Of a stretch of 5,878 nucleotides of DNA, positions 1 through 5,878 are shown one piece after another. This DNA comes from Deltaproteobacteria bacterium. Lineage in GTDB: Bacteria; Desulfobacterota; Desulfovibrionia; Desulfovibrionales; Desulfovibrionaceae. The notes below the pieces were generated by a model. That model was given only the letters and a program-made list of their open reading frames with translations, searched no databases and was not told the DNA's origin. The position numbers and the translations under genes were made by a program. The stretch is from positions 1 through 5,878 of the forward strand of contig JAIRVN010000053.1 of NCBI GenBank assembly GCA_031253875.1, read 5' to 3'. Position 1 is the stretch's first letter. Each line of letters opens with the position of its first letter.

Positions 1-1043
1 CTGTCCGTAGCGCCGGGCTTGAAGTGGGCGCGGTATATATCGTTACAGAACATGGAACTGATGCCAAGGGAGATTCCCGCCGCCGTGCCCATCACTACCA
101 CCAGAAGCGTGGCGAGAACACCGCCCGCGAACAGAGGCGGCAAGTGGTGCAACACGAAAAGCGGCAGCGCGCCTGCAGGGTTGATATCCGGGGCATTGAG
201 CCGCATGTAAAGGCCGACAAAAATGCCGGCAATGCCCACCAGAGGGGTAAGCGTAGCGGCAAGAAACACCCCGATACGGGAGAAGCGCAGGGTTTTTGCG
301 GAGATAACGGCCTGGATATAGGCTTGGCTTGCGAGTACGCCGAGAATAAGCGAGAGGCCGGCCCCGAGATCAACGGCCGCGCCGCGTGCAACCAGGTTGA
401 AAAACTGGCCGGCCGGCAGCGCCAAGGTGAAGGCTGCGAGTCCGCCCTGCCAGACAACGGCAAGTACCCCACAGCCGCCGATCGCTATAAAGACCAACAC
501 GGTTTTGGCGATACCCACGATACCCGCGCCCCACATGCCGCCGAACAGGACGTAGGCGAACATCATGACCAGAATGATACAAATCGCCGCGCCGGAAGGC
601 ACGTCCGTGACAGAAGTGACGATGGCGACGCCGGCGAGGACCTGGGCCACGACGCTGAGAAAGCCGCTGATGGAGGTGAGCACGGCGGCCGCTGTAGCGA
701 CGCTTCGCCCGTATTCGCGAGAAAGGGCCTGGGGCATTGTGGTGATGCCACTCTCATACAGGGGTTTTGCGTAGAAGGCGCCAAGGACGAGGAAACCGAT
801 GCCGCCGCCCAGGGTGAACCACCAGGCCGAGAACCCGAAAGTAAAGGCTAGTTGGGCCGTGCCAATGGTGGCGGCCCCACCGGCAATGGTGCCGACGATG
901 GAGCCGGCGACTATGCCGGCCCCTGCCTTTTTACTGCCGCCGGAGAAGTCGCCGGCGGATTTCACGCGCGTGCCGGAATACAAGCCGAGGCCCGTGATCA
1001 CCAGCAAAACGAGCAGCGCTCCCAGGTAATGCGGTGTGGTCAT
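1..1043 (-). CDS. Sodium:solute symporter family permease, C-terminus missing (runs off left edge)
   Basis: Reading leftward from ATG at 1043 gives 347 codons without a stop, open at base 1. The protein is strongly hydrophobic, with about eight visible membrane segments, the first at about residues 6-23. Features that fit the sodium:solute symporter (SSS) family, with a LeuT-like fold, are a Gly/Ala/Thr-rich stretch at about 45-70 (GGAATIGTAQ), a SQAYIQ motif near 239-244 followed by AK at 249-250, and GISLGISSMFCNDIYR at 323-338. The last resembles the Ser-rich, acidic-Tyr end of the helix that holds the Na2 sodium site. Family members usually have about 450-550 residues, so roughly a third is missing. 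By family it imports a small solute with Na+ across the inner membrane; the substrate is not readable. The start is supported by GGAG six bases upstream of the ATG. It lies 52 bases downstream of the NIT chemoreceptor stop, in the same direction with no clear terminator between, so cotranscription is plausible. The family call is firm; the subfamily is unknown. Confidence 0.9.
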   Translation of the reverse strand, partial: MTTPHYLGALLVLLVITGLGLYSGTRVKSAGDFSGGSKKAGAGIVAGSIVGTIAGGAATIGTAQLAFTFGFSAWWFTLGGGIGFLVLGAFYAKPLYESGITTMPQALSREYGRSVATAAAVLTSISGFLSVVAQVLAGVAIVTSVTDVPSGAAICIILVMMFAYVLFGGMWGAGIVGIAKTVLVFIAIGGCGVLAVVWQGGLAAFTLALPAGQFFNLVARGAAVDLGAGLSLILGVLASQAYIQAVISAKTLRFSRIGVFLAATLTPLVGIAGIFVGLYMRLNAPDINPAGALPLFVLHHLPPLFAGGVLATLLVVVMGTAAGISLGISSMFCNDIYRAHFKPGATD

Positions 1044-1047
1044 ACGC

Positions 1048-1069
1048 GTCTCCGAGTACGGGATGAGAC
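1048..1069 (-). promoter_or_regulatory. Small inverted repeat overlapping the symporter ribosome-binding site
   Basis: In the minus-strand transcript GTCTC (1069-1065) can pair with GAGAC (1052-1048) across a 12-base loop. The second arm contains most of the GGAG ribosome-binding site (1053-1050) of the symporter gene. If it forms, the hairpin would partly hide the site. Five base pairs is weak and can occur by chance, and a competing CCG/CGG pairing is possible inside the loop. The ribosome-binding site is well supported; the hairpin is speculative. Confidence 0.2.
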
Positions 1070-1095
1070 AATATTTCCGGAGTTGCTTTCCGGTT

Positions 1096-3210
1096 TTACC
1101 CGGCGCGTAGTTGCGCGATCAGGCGCTCCAGCTCTCTGACCTGTTCCAGCAGGACATGCGTGTCCTGCATGCACTGCCGCATGCCGGCCACGGTGTCCAA
1201 GGCAATGCGATTGACGTCCTCCACGCTCCGGTTGATTTCCTCGCTGGTAGCGGACTGTTGCGTCGAGGCTGCGGCAATGGAGCTGATCTGATCCCTGGTG
1301 GTATCCGAAAGGAGCACGATGGATTGAAGCGCTTCGCCCGATTCCTTGGCAAGCCCCGTGGTCGCCGTCATTTCGGTCAGCGTGGCGTCAACGGTGGCCA
1401 CGTTATGTTCCGTATCCCGCTGGATGCCGGAGAGCACCTCGGCCACCTCTTTGGTGGCGTTCATGGTCTTTTCCGCGAGCTTGCGCACTTCGTCGGCGAC
1501 CACGGCAAAGCCCCGGCCGGCATCGCCCGCCCGCGCGGCCTCAATGGCGGCGTTCAGCGCCAACAGGTTGGTCTGATCCGCAATGTCGGAAATGACCGTC
1601 AGCACCTTGTCGATATCCTGCACCCGTGCACCCAGACGGGTCATGGCATCCTTGAGCTTTTCCGTATGCCCCTGGAGCTGGCTGATGCGGCTGTCCACAT
1701 CCAACACCTTTGCCGCGCCCTGCTGCGCCCGCTCCCTGGCTTTATCCGCGGTAGCCAAAGTATTTGAACTGTTCCTCGCTACCTCCAGCACGGCAGCGTT
1801 CATCTCCTCCATGGCCTCGGCAGCGCCGGAAAGCCGCACGGACTGTTCCTGTGCGCCCTTGTCCGACAGCGTCAACTGCTTGGAAATGGTTTGAGATGAA
1901 GAAGAGAGAATTGCGACCACCGCACTAAAGTGTTCCGCCGCGGCCACCATGCCTTCCCGCTTGGCCTGCTCGGCCAGTTTACGGGCATCTTCGGCTTCAC
2001 GTGTGGCTTCCTGGGCTTTTTCCGCTTCCTGGCGGGCTGATTCAGTAGCCGCATCGGCTTTGCCGATCATTCCCTTGATGGCGGCGAGCATAGCATTGAG
2101 CGCCTGTCCCAAGATGCCGAATTCGTCCCTACGGATTATGCCGAGTTCGGTCCCCAGCTCGCCGTCAGCCACTCTCTGGGCAAAGACCACGGAGTGAGTC
2201 AGGGCGCTGGTGATATCCCGCATAATGCGCCAGGCCAAAAGGAAGGTACAGAGCAGGACTGCCGCCAGCACGGCCAACGTGGCGAAAAAATTCCAATGTG
2301 CCTCATCCGCCATGGTTCGGGCCATCTTTTCCAGTTCCGCGTCCATGCCGATTTCCACACTGCGCAGCCCGTTTATGTAGGTGGTGGAGGCTGCGAACCA
2401 GGCCTGCGCGTTCCCCTCAAGATTCGGCTTATCCACGTTGGCATAGGCCTGCCGCCGGAATTCCTCCACCTTCTCTCTAAGCGGAGCAACTTGGCTGGAA
2501 AATTGTTTTTTGGTGGCGGGGGAAGGCTGCAACAAGACGATCCTGAGATATTCGTTCTGCAAGGCAACACGTTCGATCCATGCCCTGTAGAGCGCCTTGT
2601 TGAATGCGCCCGCGGAAAGCGCGCCGTTCAGCGTGGCCCGTTCCTGGCCGGCGAACTCCTTGCCGTTGATGAGGTGGAGAAAATCCGATGCCTTGTTGTA
2701 CATGGCGATGCCGCTGCAATATTCCAGAATACCATTGAGAATATCCAGCATCTGCCTGATGGTTGCGGTGTACGCGGCAATAACTTCTTCAACGGGAACG
2801 GAAAGCTCGTCAATGCGGCCATGCTGACCCTCCAACCAATCCAGCCGGCTCACCAGGGGAGGAAAGGAGGCGTCCAGCTTGGCATCAGGATTGCTCGCCG
2901 CGAAAGCGATCATTTTTTCCGCAAATGTTTTGCGCGCTACCTTGGTTTCCTGGCGTTGCGTCCGGAGATCAGCGACAAAGGCGTTTCCCTTGCTGGCGAC
3001 AAAACCGGACGATAGCCCCCGCTCTTTTTGAAGTTCATGGATAAGGCTGCCGCTGGCTGAGGCAAAGGCCACAAGATCCACAGCCGCGCCCATGACCTGC
3101 ATCTCGCGGTGTTTGTCCAGCGCGTAGCCGATGGAAAACACGATCACCACAACCACCGGGATGGCAAGCAGCACCAAAAGTTTTGCCCCGACACGAATGT
3201 TTTTCAGCAT
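1096..3210 (-). CDS. Methyl-accepting chemotaxis protein with periplasmic NIT (nitrate/nitrite-sensing) domain
   Basis: A complete 704-residue chemoreceptor from ATG at 3210. In order: TM1 at about 10-31; a helical periplasmic domain at about 48-290 with the NIT signature [15 protein letters not shown] at 56-70; TM2 at about 308-328; HAMP at about 328-381; a charged Ala/Glu-rich coiled coil at about 390-420; and the signalling domain at about 430-695. The CheA/CheW-binding hairpin tip is at 542-562 ([14 protein letters not shown] and onward). NIT domains bind nitrate or nitrite in the regulator NasR through conserved arginines; Arg64 of the KERG motif is a candidate equivalent, by inference. 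Glu/Gln pairs near [10 protein letters not shown] (649-658) look like methylation sites. There is no C-terminal NWETF-type CheR/CheB tether; the protein ends QLRAG. ATG 3210 is preferred over an upstream in-frame TTG (3237) because GGGGTGG (3219-3213) lies just before it and the TTG has no such site. The receptor call is very secure and the NIT call fairly secure; the actual ligand is inferred. Confidence 0.93.
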   Translation of the reverse strand: MLKNIRVGAKLLVLLAIPVVVVIVFSIGYALDKHREMQVMGAAVDLVAFASASGSLIHELQKERGLSSGFVASKGNAFVADLRTQRQETKVARKTFAEKMIAFAASNPDAKLDASFPPLVSRLDWLEGQHGRIDELSVPVEEVIAAYTATIRQMLDILNGILEYCSGIAMYNKASDFLHLINGKEFAGQERATLNGALSAGAFNKALYRAWIERVALQNEYLRIVLLQPSPATKKQFSSQVAPLREKVEEFRRQAYANVDKPNLEGNAQAWFAASTTYINGLRSVEIGMDAELEKMARTMADEAHWNFFATLAVLAAVLLCTFLLAWRIMRDITSALTHSVVFAQRVADGELGTELGIIRRDEFGILGQALNAMLAAIKGMIGKADAATESARQEAEKAQEATREAEDARKLAEQAKREGMVAAAEHFSAVVAILSSSSQTISKQLTLSDKGAQEQSVRLSGAAEAMEEMNAAVLEVARNSSNTLATADKARERAQQGAAKVLDVDSRISQLQGHTEKLKDAMTRLGARVQDIDKVLTVISDIADQTNLLALNAAIEAARAGDAGRGFAVVADEVRKLAEKTMNATKEVAEVLSGIQRDTEHNVATVDATLTEMTATTGLAKESGEALQSIVLLSDTTRDQISSIAAASTQQSATSEEINRSVEDVNRIALDTVAGMRQCMQDTHVLLEQVRELERLIAQLRAG
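1471..1596 (-). repeat. Diverged direct repeat, copy 1: receptor signalling-tip coding sequence
   Basis: This 126-base segment aligns without gaps to 4609-4734 in the other chemoreceptor gene, with about 16 differences by eye. The encoded residues are identical, so the differences are silent. It is a protein-level conserved tip, not a mobile repeat, but it is long and similar enough to allow recombination or misassembly between the two genes. Confidence 0.8.
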
Positions 3211-3241
3211 AACCACCCCGAAAAGTAGATTTTTCAAGTAC

Positions 3242-3247
3242 GTTATA
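3242..3247 (-). promoter_or_regulatory. Possible -10 element (TATAAC) before the NIT chemoreceptor gene
   Basis: The minus strand reads TATAAC here, 31 bases before the preferred ATG at 3210. No convincing -35 box sits 16-18 bases upstream. If transcription began about seven bases downstream (near 3235), the alternative TTG start at 3237 would not be transcribed, which agrees with the ATG. Low confidence; the gene may instead be read from a promoter upstream of the small membrane-protein gene. Confidence 0.2.
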
Positions 3248-3289
3248 GTATTGCTGCATATGCCAAAGACGCTACCGCTACAGGCGGGG

Positions 3290-3523
3290 TCACTCTCTTT
3301 TTTCCTCCGGGGTCGGAGCCGATGCGCCCGCCTTCTTCTTCATGTCAGCCAGGGTAATGAAGCAATTGAGAAGGCTCAACGCCGAAAATATGCCAATACC
3401 CCACTTTATCCATGACGGCATATCAGTATGCCGCGGCACGAGGCAAAGGACGACCAACATAATGCACATTGGCGCGTAGGCCCTCACCAGCCTGAAGTCA
3501 ATCTTGCCCTTCATTTTACTCAT
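3290..3523 (-). CDS. Small two-helix membrane protein, function unknown
   Basis: A 77-residue protein that I do not recognise. It has a basic N-terminus ([14 protein letters not shown]), a hydrophobic segment at about 15-30, a short polar turn (RHTDMPS, 31-37), a second hydrophobic segment at about 38-60, then KKK and a charged Ala/Pro/Glu-rich tail. By the positive-inside rule both ends should be cytoplasmic, making a membrane hairpin. Start choice is uncertain. ATG 3523 has GGGAG only three bases upstream, while an in-frame ATG at 3514 (Met4) lies one base after the stop of a 10-codon upstream ORF with a strong ribosome-binding site, which would suit translational coupling. The gene lies 79 bases upstream of the NIT receptor in the same direction, and only a weak CCGC/GCGG stem follows its stop. 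It could be an accessory subunit for the symporter or an unrelated protein; nothing in the sequence decides this. The hydrophobic layout supports a real gene. Confidence 0.65.
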   Translation of the reverse strand: MSKMKGKIDFRLVRAYAPMCIMLVVLCLVPRHTDMPSWIKWGIGIFSALSLLNCFITLADMKKKAGASAPTPEEKRE

Positions 3524-3559
3524 TTACTCCCGCGTTTCGGTAATCCACGGATACTCCTT
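3516..3559 (-). other. Possible 10-codon leader ORF with strong ribosome-binding site
   Basis: On the minus strand AAGGAG (3559-3554) lies five bases before GTG (3548-3546). This opens a frame encoding [10 protein letters not shown] that stops with TAA at 3518-3516. The ORF overlaps the first ATG (3523) of the 77-residue gene, and its stop is one base before that gene's in-frame Met4 codon (3514). The arrangement resembles a leader peptide or a translational-coupling device. The ribosome-binding site is better than the one in front of the 77-residue gene itself. The peptide has no run of a single amino acid that would suggest attenuation, and a chance match is possible. Confidence 0.3.
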
Positions 3560-3600
3560 GTTGCACGAGAACACAATGCCCCCACCTCCAGATGAGAGGA

Positions 3601-3618
3601 GAGACTTGGAATTGTCTC
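3601..3618. repeat. Short inverted repeat in the divergent intergenic region
   Basis: GAGAC and GTCTC arms are separated by eight bases (TTGGAATT). The element lies between the divergent 77-residue and 113-residue genes, and its right arm overlaps the candidate -35 box (TTGTCT, 3612-3617) of the plus-strand gene, where an operator could sit. The arms are short, so this is weak. The rest of the 158-base gap (3524-3681) holds the possible leader ORF and candidate promoters; nothing else stands out. Confidence 0.2.
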
Positions 3619-3639
3619 ACCGGTGGCCTACATGATACT
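3612..3639 (+). promoter_or_regulatory. Candidate promoter for the 113-residue protein gene
   Basis: TTGTCT (3612-3617) and GATACT (3634-3639) are separated by 16 bases and lie 43 bases before the ATG at 3682. Each hexamer is a partial match to sigma70 consensus; a TATAGC at 3641-3646 is an alternative -10. The position suits the gene, but the match is modest. Confidence 0.35.
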
Positions 3640-3681
3640 CTATAGCTTGCACCAATGGTCGCACGATAGGAAGGAATCGCC

Positions 3682-4023
3682 ATGAGTACGCTTAAAAATT
3701 TCAGACAGTTGAACATCGATTGGGATCTCAGCCCCGAAGACGCCGTCACCCTGTATCTGGAATGGGGCAACAACAACTGGCGTGGCCCCTTTCCTCCCGT
3801 ACGCTCCAAAGAGGATTACGCCACCTATTTTGTAGTGGATACCTGGGGCGCGTCGCCGAAAATCCGCTTGTTGCGGCGCAATTCGGAAAAGCTGGAAGAA
3901 CTTGCAGAAGTGGAATTGCCTGAGATGCTCAACGAGGATTTTGCCGCTGAATACGGTACGCTACGCGGCGTGTTTGAACCGACGTCAACTATCAAGGCAT
4001 GGCTGAAAGCCGAACTGGAATGA
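3682..4023 (+). CDS. Small acidic soluble conserved protein, function unknown
   Basis: A 113-residue protein starting at ATG 3682, with a strong ribosome-binding site AGGAAGGA (3668-3675) six bases upstream. It has no signal peptide or membrane segment, so it should be cytoplasmic. It is rich in Glu/Asp and aromatic residues, with the dense stretch LYLEWGNNNWRGPFPPVRS at 24-42, then YFVVDTW at 49-55, LLRRNSEK at 63-70 and a C-terminal IKAWLKAELE. No catalytic or metal-binding motif is evident. From memory, unchecked, it resembles a small conserved hypothetical family of Desulfovibrio (DVU0772-like). It is a single gene on the plus strand, divergent from the membrane-protein gene and convergent with tRNA-Lys, and a terminator follows 56 bases after its stop. 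That it is a gene is well supported by start, site and composition; its role is unknown. Confidence 0.8.
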   Translation: MSTLKNFRQLNIDWDLSPEDAVTLYLEWGNNNWRGPFPPVRSKEDYATYFVVDTWGASPKIRLLRRNSEKLEELAEVELPEMLNEDFAAEYGTLRGVFEPTSTIKAWLKAELE

Positions 4024-4073
4024 GACAGCCGCTGCATGTGTCGCAGAATGGTCGCAAAAAATCAACCCGGCAC

Positions 4074-4106
4074 AAAAAAAGCCCTCCGCATTTTACGCAA
4101 GGGCTT
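4074..4106 (-). terminator. Rho-independent terminator of tRNA-Lys, probably bidirectional
   Basis: On the minus strand AAGCCCT (4106-4100) pairs with AGGGCTT (4085-4079) around a 14-base loop that may add a small inner GC pairing. It is followed by a run of seven T (4080-4074). It begins eight bases after the tRNA CCA end. Read on the plus strand the same stem is followed by TTGATTTTATT, a poorer but usable U-rich tract, so it could also end the transcript of the convergent 113-residue gene. Confidence 0.8.
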
Positions 4107-4114
4107 GATTTTAT

Positions 4115-4190
4115 TGGTGGGTCGTGCGGGGATCGAACCTGCGACTCTCTGCTTAAAAGGCAGATACTCTACCTACTGAGTTAACGACCC
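4115..4190 (-). tRNA. tRNA-Lys (anticodon UUU), CCA encoded
   Basis: The 76-base minus-strand sequence folds as a full cloverleaf: acceptor GGGTCGT/ACGACCC with discriminator A and encoded CCA, D-stem ACTC/GAGT with GG in the loop, anticodon stem TCTGC/GCAGA around CTTTTAA, five-base variable region GAGTC, and T-loop TTCGATC. The anticodon TTT reads lysine AAA/AAG codons, and the acceptor matches bacterial tRNA-Lys as I recall it from E. coli. One oddity is that T-stem GCAGG/CCCGC contains an A-C mismatch at the middle pair (51-63), where a T-A pair would be normal. Everything else is canonical and the gene has its own promoter and terminator, so it is likely functional. Confidence 0.97.
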
Positions 4191-4194
4191 GGTG

Positions 4195-4225
4195 AGAAGC
4201 GCTATGTAGCGGGGGAGGCGCTTCT
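4195..4225. repeat. Inverted repeat enclosing the tRNA-Lys -10 region
   Basis: The perfect 8-base arms AGAAGCGC (4195-4202) and GCGCTTCT (4218-4225) are separated by 15 bases. The right arm (plus-strand sense) abuts the tRNA promoter's -35 box, and the left arm lies between its -10 box and the mature tRNA. In the transcript of the upstream chemoreceptor this would form a hairpin 15 bases after the stop codon, but no T-run follows, so it is a poor intrinsic terminator. It could protect an mRNA 3' end or act as an operator. Confidence 0.6.
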
Positions 4226-4231
4226 TGTCAA
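4203..4231 (-). promoter_or_regulatory. Sigma70-like promoter of tRNA-Lys
   Basis: On the minus strand a perfect TTGACA (4231-4226) is followed after 17 bases by TACATA (4208-4203). The mature tRNA begins 12 bases later at 4190. The bases just after the -10 are GC-rich (GCGC), as in promoters under stringent control. The -35 and spacing are ideal; the -10 is a three-of-six match. The -35 lies only eight bases past the stop codon of the upstream chemoreceptor gene. Confidence 0.8.
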
Positions 4232-4239
4232 GTATGCCA

Positions 4240-5878
4240 CTAGCGCAGACGTTCCATGACGCTGTTGAGCTGCTGGGCCGTATTCGCAAGCTCGTGCAAC
4301 GCGCTTGATGCCTGTTCCATGCCGTTGGCGGTTTCCGCCACAATGCGGCTGATCTCATGCAGGGCGTTGTTAATTTCCTCAGAAGTCGCGCTCTGCTCTT
4401 CCGCCGCCGTGGCAATGGACGCCACAACGCTGGAGTTGGCAGACGCAAGATCCACGATCTCGTGCAGAGCCTGGCCCGAAGCGTTGGCAAGCTCCGTGGC
4501 TTCGCCGATGTTCTTCACCGCGTTCGTCACTTCGCTTATATTCGCGCGGGCGGAATTCTGGATAGCCTGGATGTTGCTGCCCACCTCCTGCGTGGCGGAC
4601 ATGGTTTTTTCCGCCAGCTTGCGCACTTCGTCGGCCACAACCGCAAAGCCGCGCCCGGCATCGCCGGCGCGGGCGGCTTCAATGGCTGCGTTCAGGGCCA
4701 GAAGGTTGGTCTGATCCGCGATATCGGAAATGACGTTCATCACGCCGCCGATGCGTTCCGCCTGCTGTCCGAGTTCTTTCATGTTGTCCTGCAAAGCGAG
4801 CGCCACGGCATTCACACCGCTGATCGAACGCACGACCTGGTTCACAAGTTCGGAACCCTTGTTCGCCTTGTTGCGGGTATCCTCGCCCTGTTCGGAGGCG
4901 TGCCCCGCGTTGCGCGCCACTTCAAGCACGGTGGAGTTCATTTCATTCATGGCAGCGGCGGTGGAGTCCACGCGTTCTCGCTGCATTTCGGCCCCACGGC
5001 TTACCTCTTCCACCTGCGCGGAAAGCTCTTCGGACGCCGTGGCGACACGGCTGACTATTTCCATGGCCTCGTGCGCCACCTGCAGCATGGTGGTCTGGGC
5101 GTTTCTCGCCTGCGTCACATCGGTCAGGATTTCCATGAAGCCATCGGCCTTGCCCGCCAAGTTGCGCAAGGGCACGGCATTCACTGTAAGTTCAATTTTC
5201 TCCTTGCCGGGCACGGCATAGGTATCTCCGAAAGCCGTCTTGTCCGACCTCAGGGCATTCCGTCCGAAACATTCGCGCTCATTGCAGGCCGGGGTTTTGA
5301 AAAGATCGCCGCAGGCTTTGCCGACCGCATTGCCGCCAAGCGTCCGTTGCGCCGCGCTGTTCAGGAAGCGGAGCGAACACGTTCCATCCCCACTTATGAC
5401 GGCCGTCGGCATGGCGTCCAGTACGGCGGTGTAGGCGTCGCCCACGCTGTTGATGCAGCCTGTCAGTTCGGCAAAACTGCCCTTGAATTGCTTCAGATCA
5501 AAACGCGCCCGGAAGTTACCGACGGCAATGTCATTGGCAAGCGAGCGTCCCTGGGTCATAACATCAGTGAGAACCTCCGGGATCAGTTTCATGTGCTCAA
5601 CCATATTGCCGATTTCACCTTTTTCGCGGGTCTTGATCTTATAGTTGAAATCCCCGTCAGCGACAGCTTCGGCAAAGGCATCCAGGTCTTTGAGAACCTT
5701 GATCAGCCCCAGGATGATAAAGAGGGCGAACAGCACGCCTGCGGCAACGCCGACGGCGCCGGTCGCCGTAAGCGCCTTCTCGGCCTGGGCATTGCTTGCC
5801 TGGAGAGCAGGGCCGATGGTGTCCATATCTTGTTCGGATCGTTCCACGTAGCCCAAAAAACTCTGGCGCAGCTCCTCG
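4240..5878 (-). CDS. Methyl-accepting chemotaxis protein with HAMP and cysteine-bearing PAS, N-terminus missing (runs off right edge)
   Basis: 545 visible residues, open at the right edge and ending with TAG at 4242-4240. In visible numbering: the end of a helical extracytoplasmic sensor at 1-35; TM2 at about 37-59; HAMP at about 58-110; a HAMP-like unit at about 112-150 ([20 protein letters not shown]); PAS at about 148-257; and the signalling domain at about 272-542, with the CheA/CheW-binding tip near 385-405. The PAS has cysteines at 167, 189, 198 and 203, the last three spaced C-x8-C-x4-C, as seen in some PAS sensors of sulfate-reducers and their relatives. Candidate methylation regions are TASEELSA (280-287) and TAAEEQSA (490-497). 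There is no C-terminal CheR/CheB tether. A TTG at 5856 could be read as a start, but the frame continues in protein-like sequence (EELRQSF) to the edge and starting there would drop TM1, so the gene is taken as partial. The ligand is unknown. Confidence 0.93.
   Translation of the reverse strand, partial: EELRQSFLGYVERSEQDMDTIGPALQASNAQAEKALTATGAVGVAAGVLFALFIILGLIKVLKDLDAFAEAVADGDFNYKIKTREKGEIGNMVEHMKLIPEVLTDVMTQGRSLANDIAVGNFRARFDLKQFKGSFAELTGCINSVGDAYTAVLDAMPTAVISGDGTCSLRFLNSAAQRTLGGNAVGKACGDLFKTPACNERECFGRNALRSDKTAFGDTYAVPGKEKIELTVNAVPLRNLAGKADGFMEILTDVTQARNAQTTMLQVAHEAMEIVSRVATASEELSAQVEEVSRGAEMQRERVDSTAAAMNEMNSTVLEVARNAGHASEQGEDTRNKANKGSELVNQVVRSISGVNAVALALQDNMKELGQQAERIGGVMNVISDIADQTNLLALNAAIEAARAGDAGRGFAVVADEVRKLAEKTMSATQEVGSNIQAIQNSARANISEVTNAVKNIGEATELANASGQALHEIVDLASANSSVVASIATAAEEQSATSEEINNALHEISRIVAETANGMEQASSALHELANTAQQLNSVMERLR
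4609..4734 (-). repeat. Diverged direct repeat, copy 2: receptor signalling-tip coding sequence
   Basis: The partner of 1471-1596, the same length and without gaps. It encodes the same residues of the hairpin tip; the roughly 16 base differences are silent, which points to old paralogy under protein-level selection and not to a recent gene conversion. Confidence 0.8.

Noticed and set aside
24..851. Long plus-strand open frame of 275 codons over the symporter region
   Set aside because: It lies opposite the symporter frame, is full of Gly/Arg/His/Asp-rich low-complexity sequence typical of an antisense GC-rich frame, and matches no family. The minus-strand frame is a clear transporter.
2194..3015. 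Plus-strand open frame of 273 codons, and a similar one at 1111-1767
   Set aside because: Both lie antisense within the NIT chemoreceptor gene and show no recognisable domain; they follow from the codon bias of the real gene.
3208..3237. TTG at 3237 as the start of the NIT chemoreceptor (nine extra residues)
   Set aside because: No ribosome-binding site lies before it, a possible -10 box sits too close, and GGGGTGG precedes the ATG at 3210. The extra residues add nothing to TM1.
3250..3265. Sigma54-like promoter upstream of the NIT receptor (TTGGCATATGCAGCAA on the minus strand)
   Set aside because: The GG and GC dinucleotides are eight, not ten, bases apart, so it does not meet the -24/-12 spacing. 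No sigma28 flagellar promoter match was found either.
3268..3292. Terminator just after the 77-residue gene
   Set aside because: Only a CCGC/GCGG stem of four pairs is visible and no T-run follows, so it is too weak to call.
4115..4190. tRNA-Lys as an attachment site for an integrated element
   Set aside because: No partial tRNA repeat, integrase gene or composition shift is seen on either side within the window.
4173..4490. Minus-strand 105-codon frame across the tRNA promoter and the receptor 3' end
   Set aside because: It overlaps the tRNA and the well-supported receptor frame, and is Arg/Pro/Leu-rich in the manner of an out-of-frame shadow.

Overview
The window looks like ordinary chromosomal DNA from a motile, GC-rich bacterium. 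A sulfate-reducer of the Desulfovibrio group is my best guess. The guess rests on two chemoreceptors of a style common there, a PAS domain with a cysteine cluster, and a 113-residue protein that I remember, unchecked, as a conserved hypothetical of that group. No mobile element, CRISPR array or rRNA is visible.

Layout, left to right. A sodium:solute symporter (minus strand, 1-1043) runs off the left edge, so its C-terminus is missing. Fifty-two bases upstream lies a complete methyl-accepting chemotaxis protein with a nitrate/nitrite-sensing (NIT) type periplasmic domain (minus, 1096-3210). Upstream of that is a 77-residue two-helix membrane protein (minus, 3290-3523), preceded by a possible 10-codon leader ORF. 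These three genes point the same way and may be one transcription unit, although a weak promoter is possible in front of the receptor. A 158-base divergent intergenic region follows. Then comes a plus-strand gene for a small acidic soluble protein of unknown function (3682-4023). It converges on a minus-strand tRNA-Lys(UUU) gene (4115-4190), with an apparent shared terminator hairpin between them (4074-4106). The tRNA has its own sigma70-like promoter, placed just after the stop codon of a second chemoreceptor. That receptor (minus, 4240-5878) runs off the right edge and lacks its N-terminal sensor; it carries TM2, HAMP, a HAMP-like unit, a four-cysteine PAS region and the signalling domain.

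How the genes work together. The two receptors share an identical 45-residue hairpin tip, so they probably feed the same CheA/CheW array. The first senses a periplasmic ligand, by family an oxyanion such as nitrate or nitrite. The second combines an unseen external sensor with an internal PAS input. The symporter beside the NIT receptor may be coordinately expressed with it, but its substrate cannot be read from the sequence. The observations most worth checking are the cysteine-bearing PAS, an A-C mismatch in the tRNA T-stem, the possible leader ORF, and the tRNA promoter embedded in an inverted repeat. I see no clearly new biological system here.
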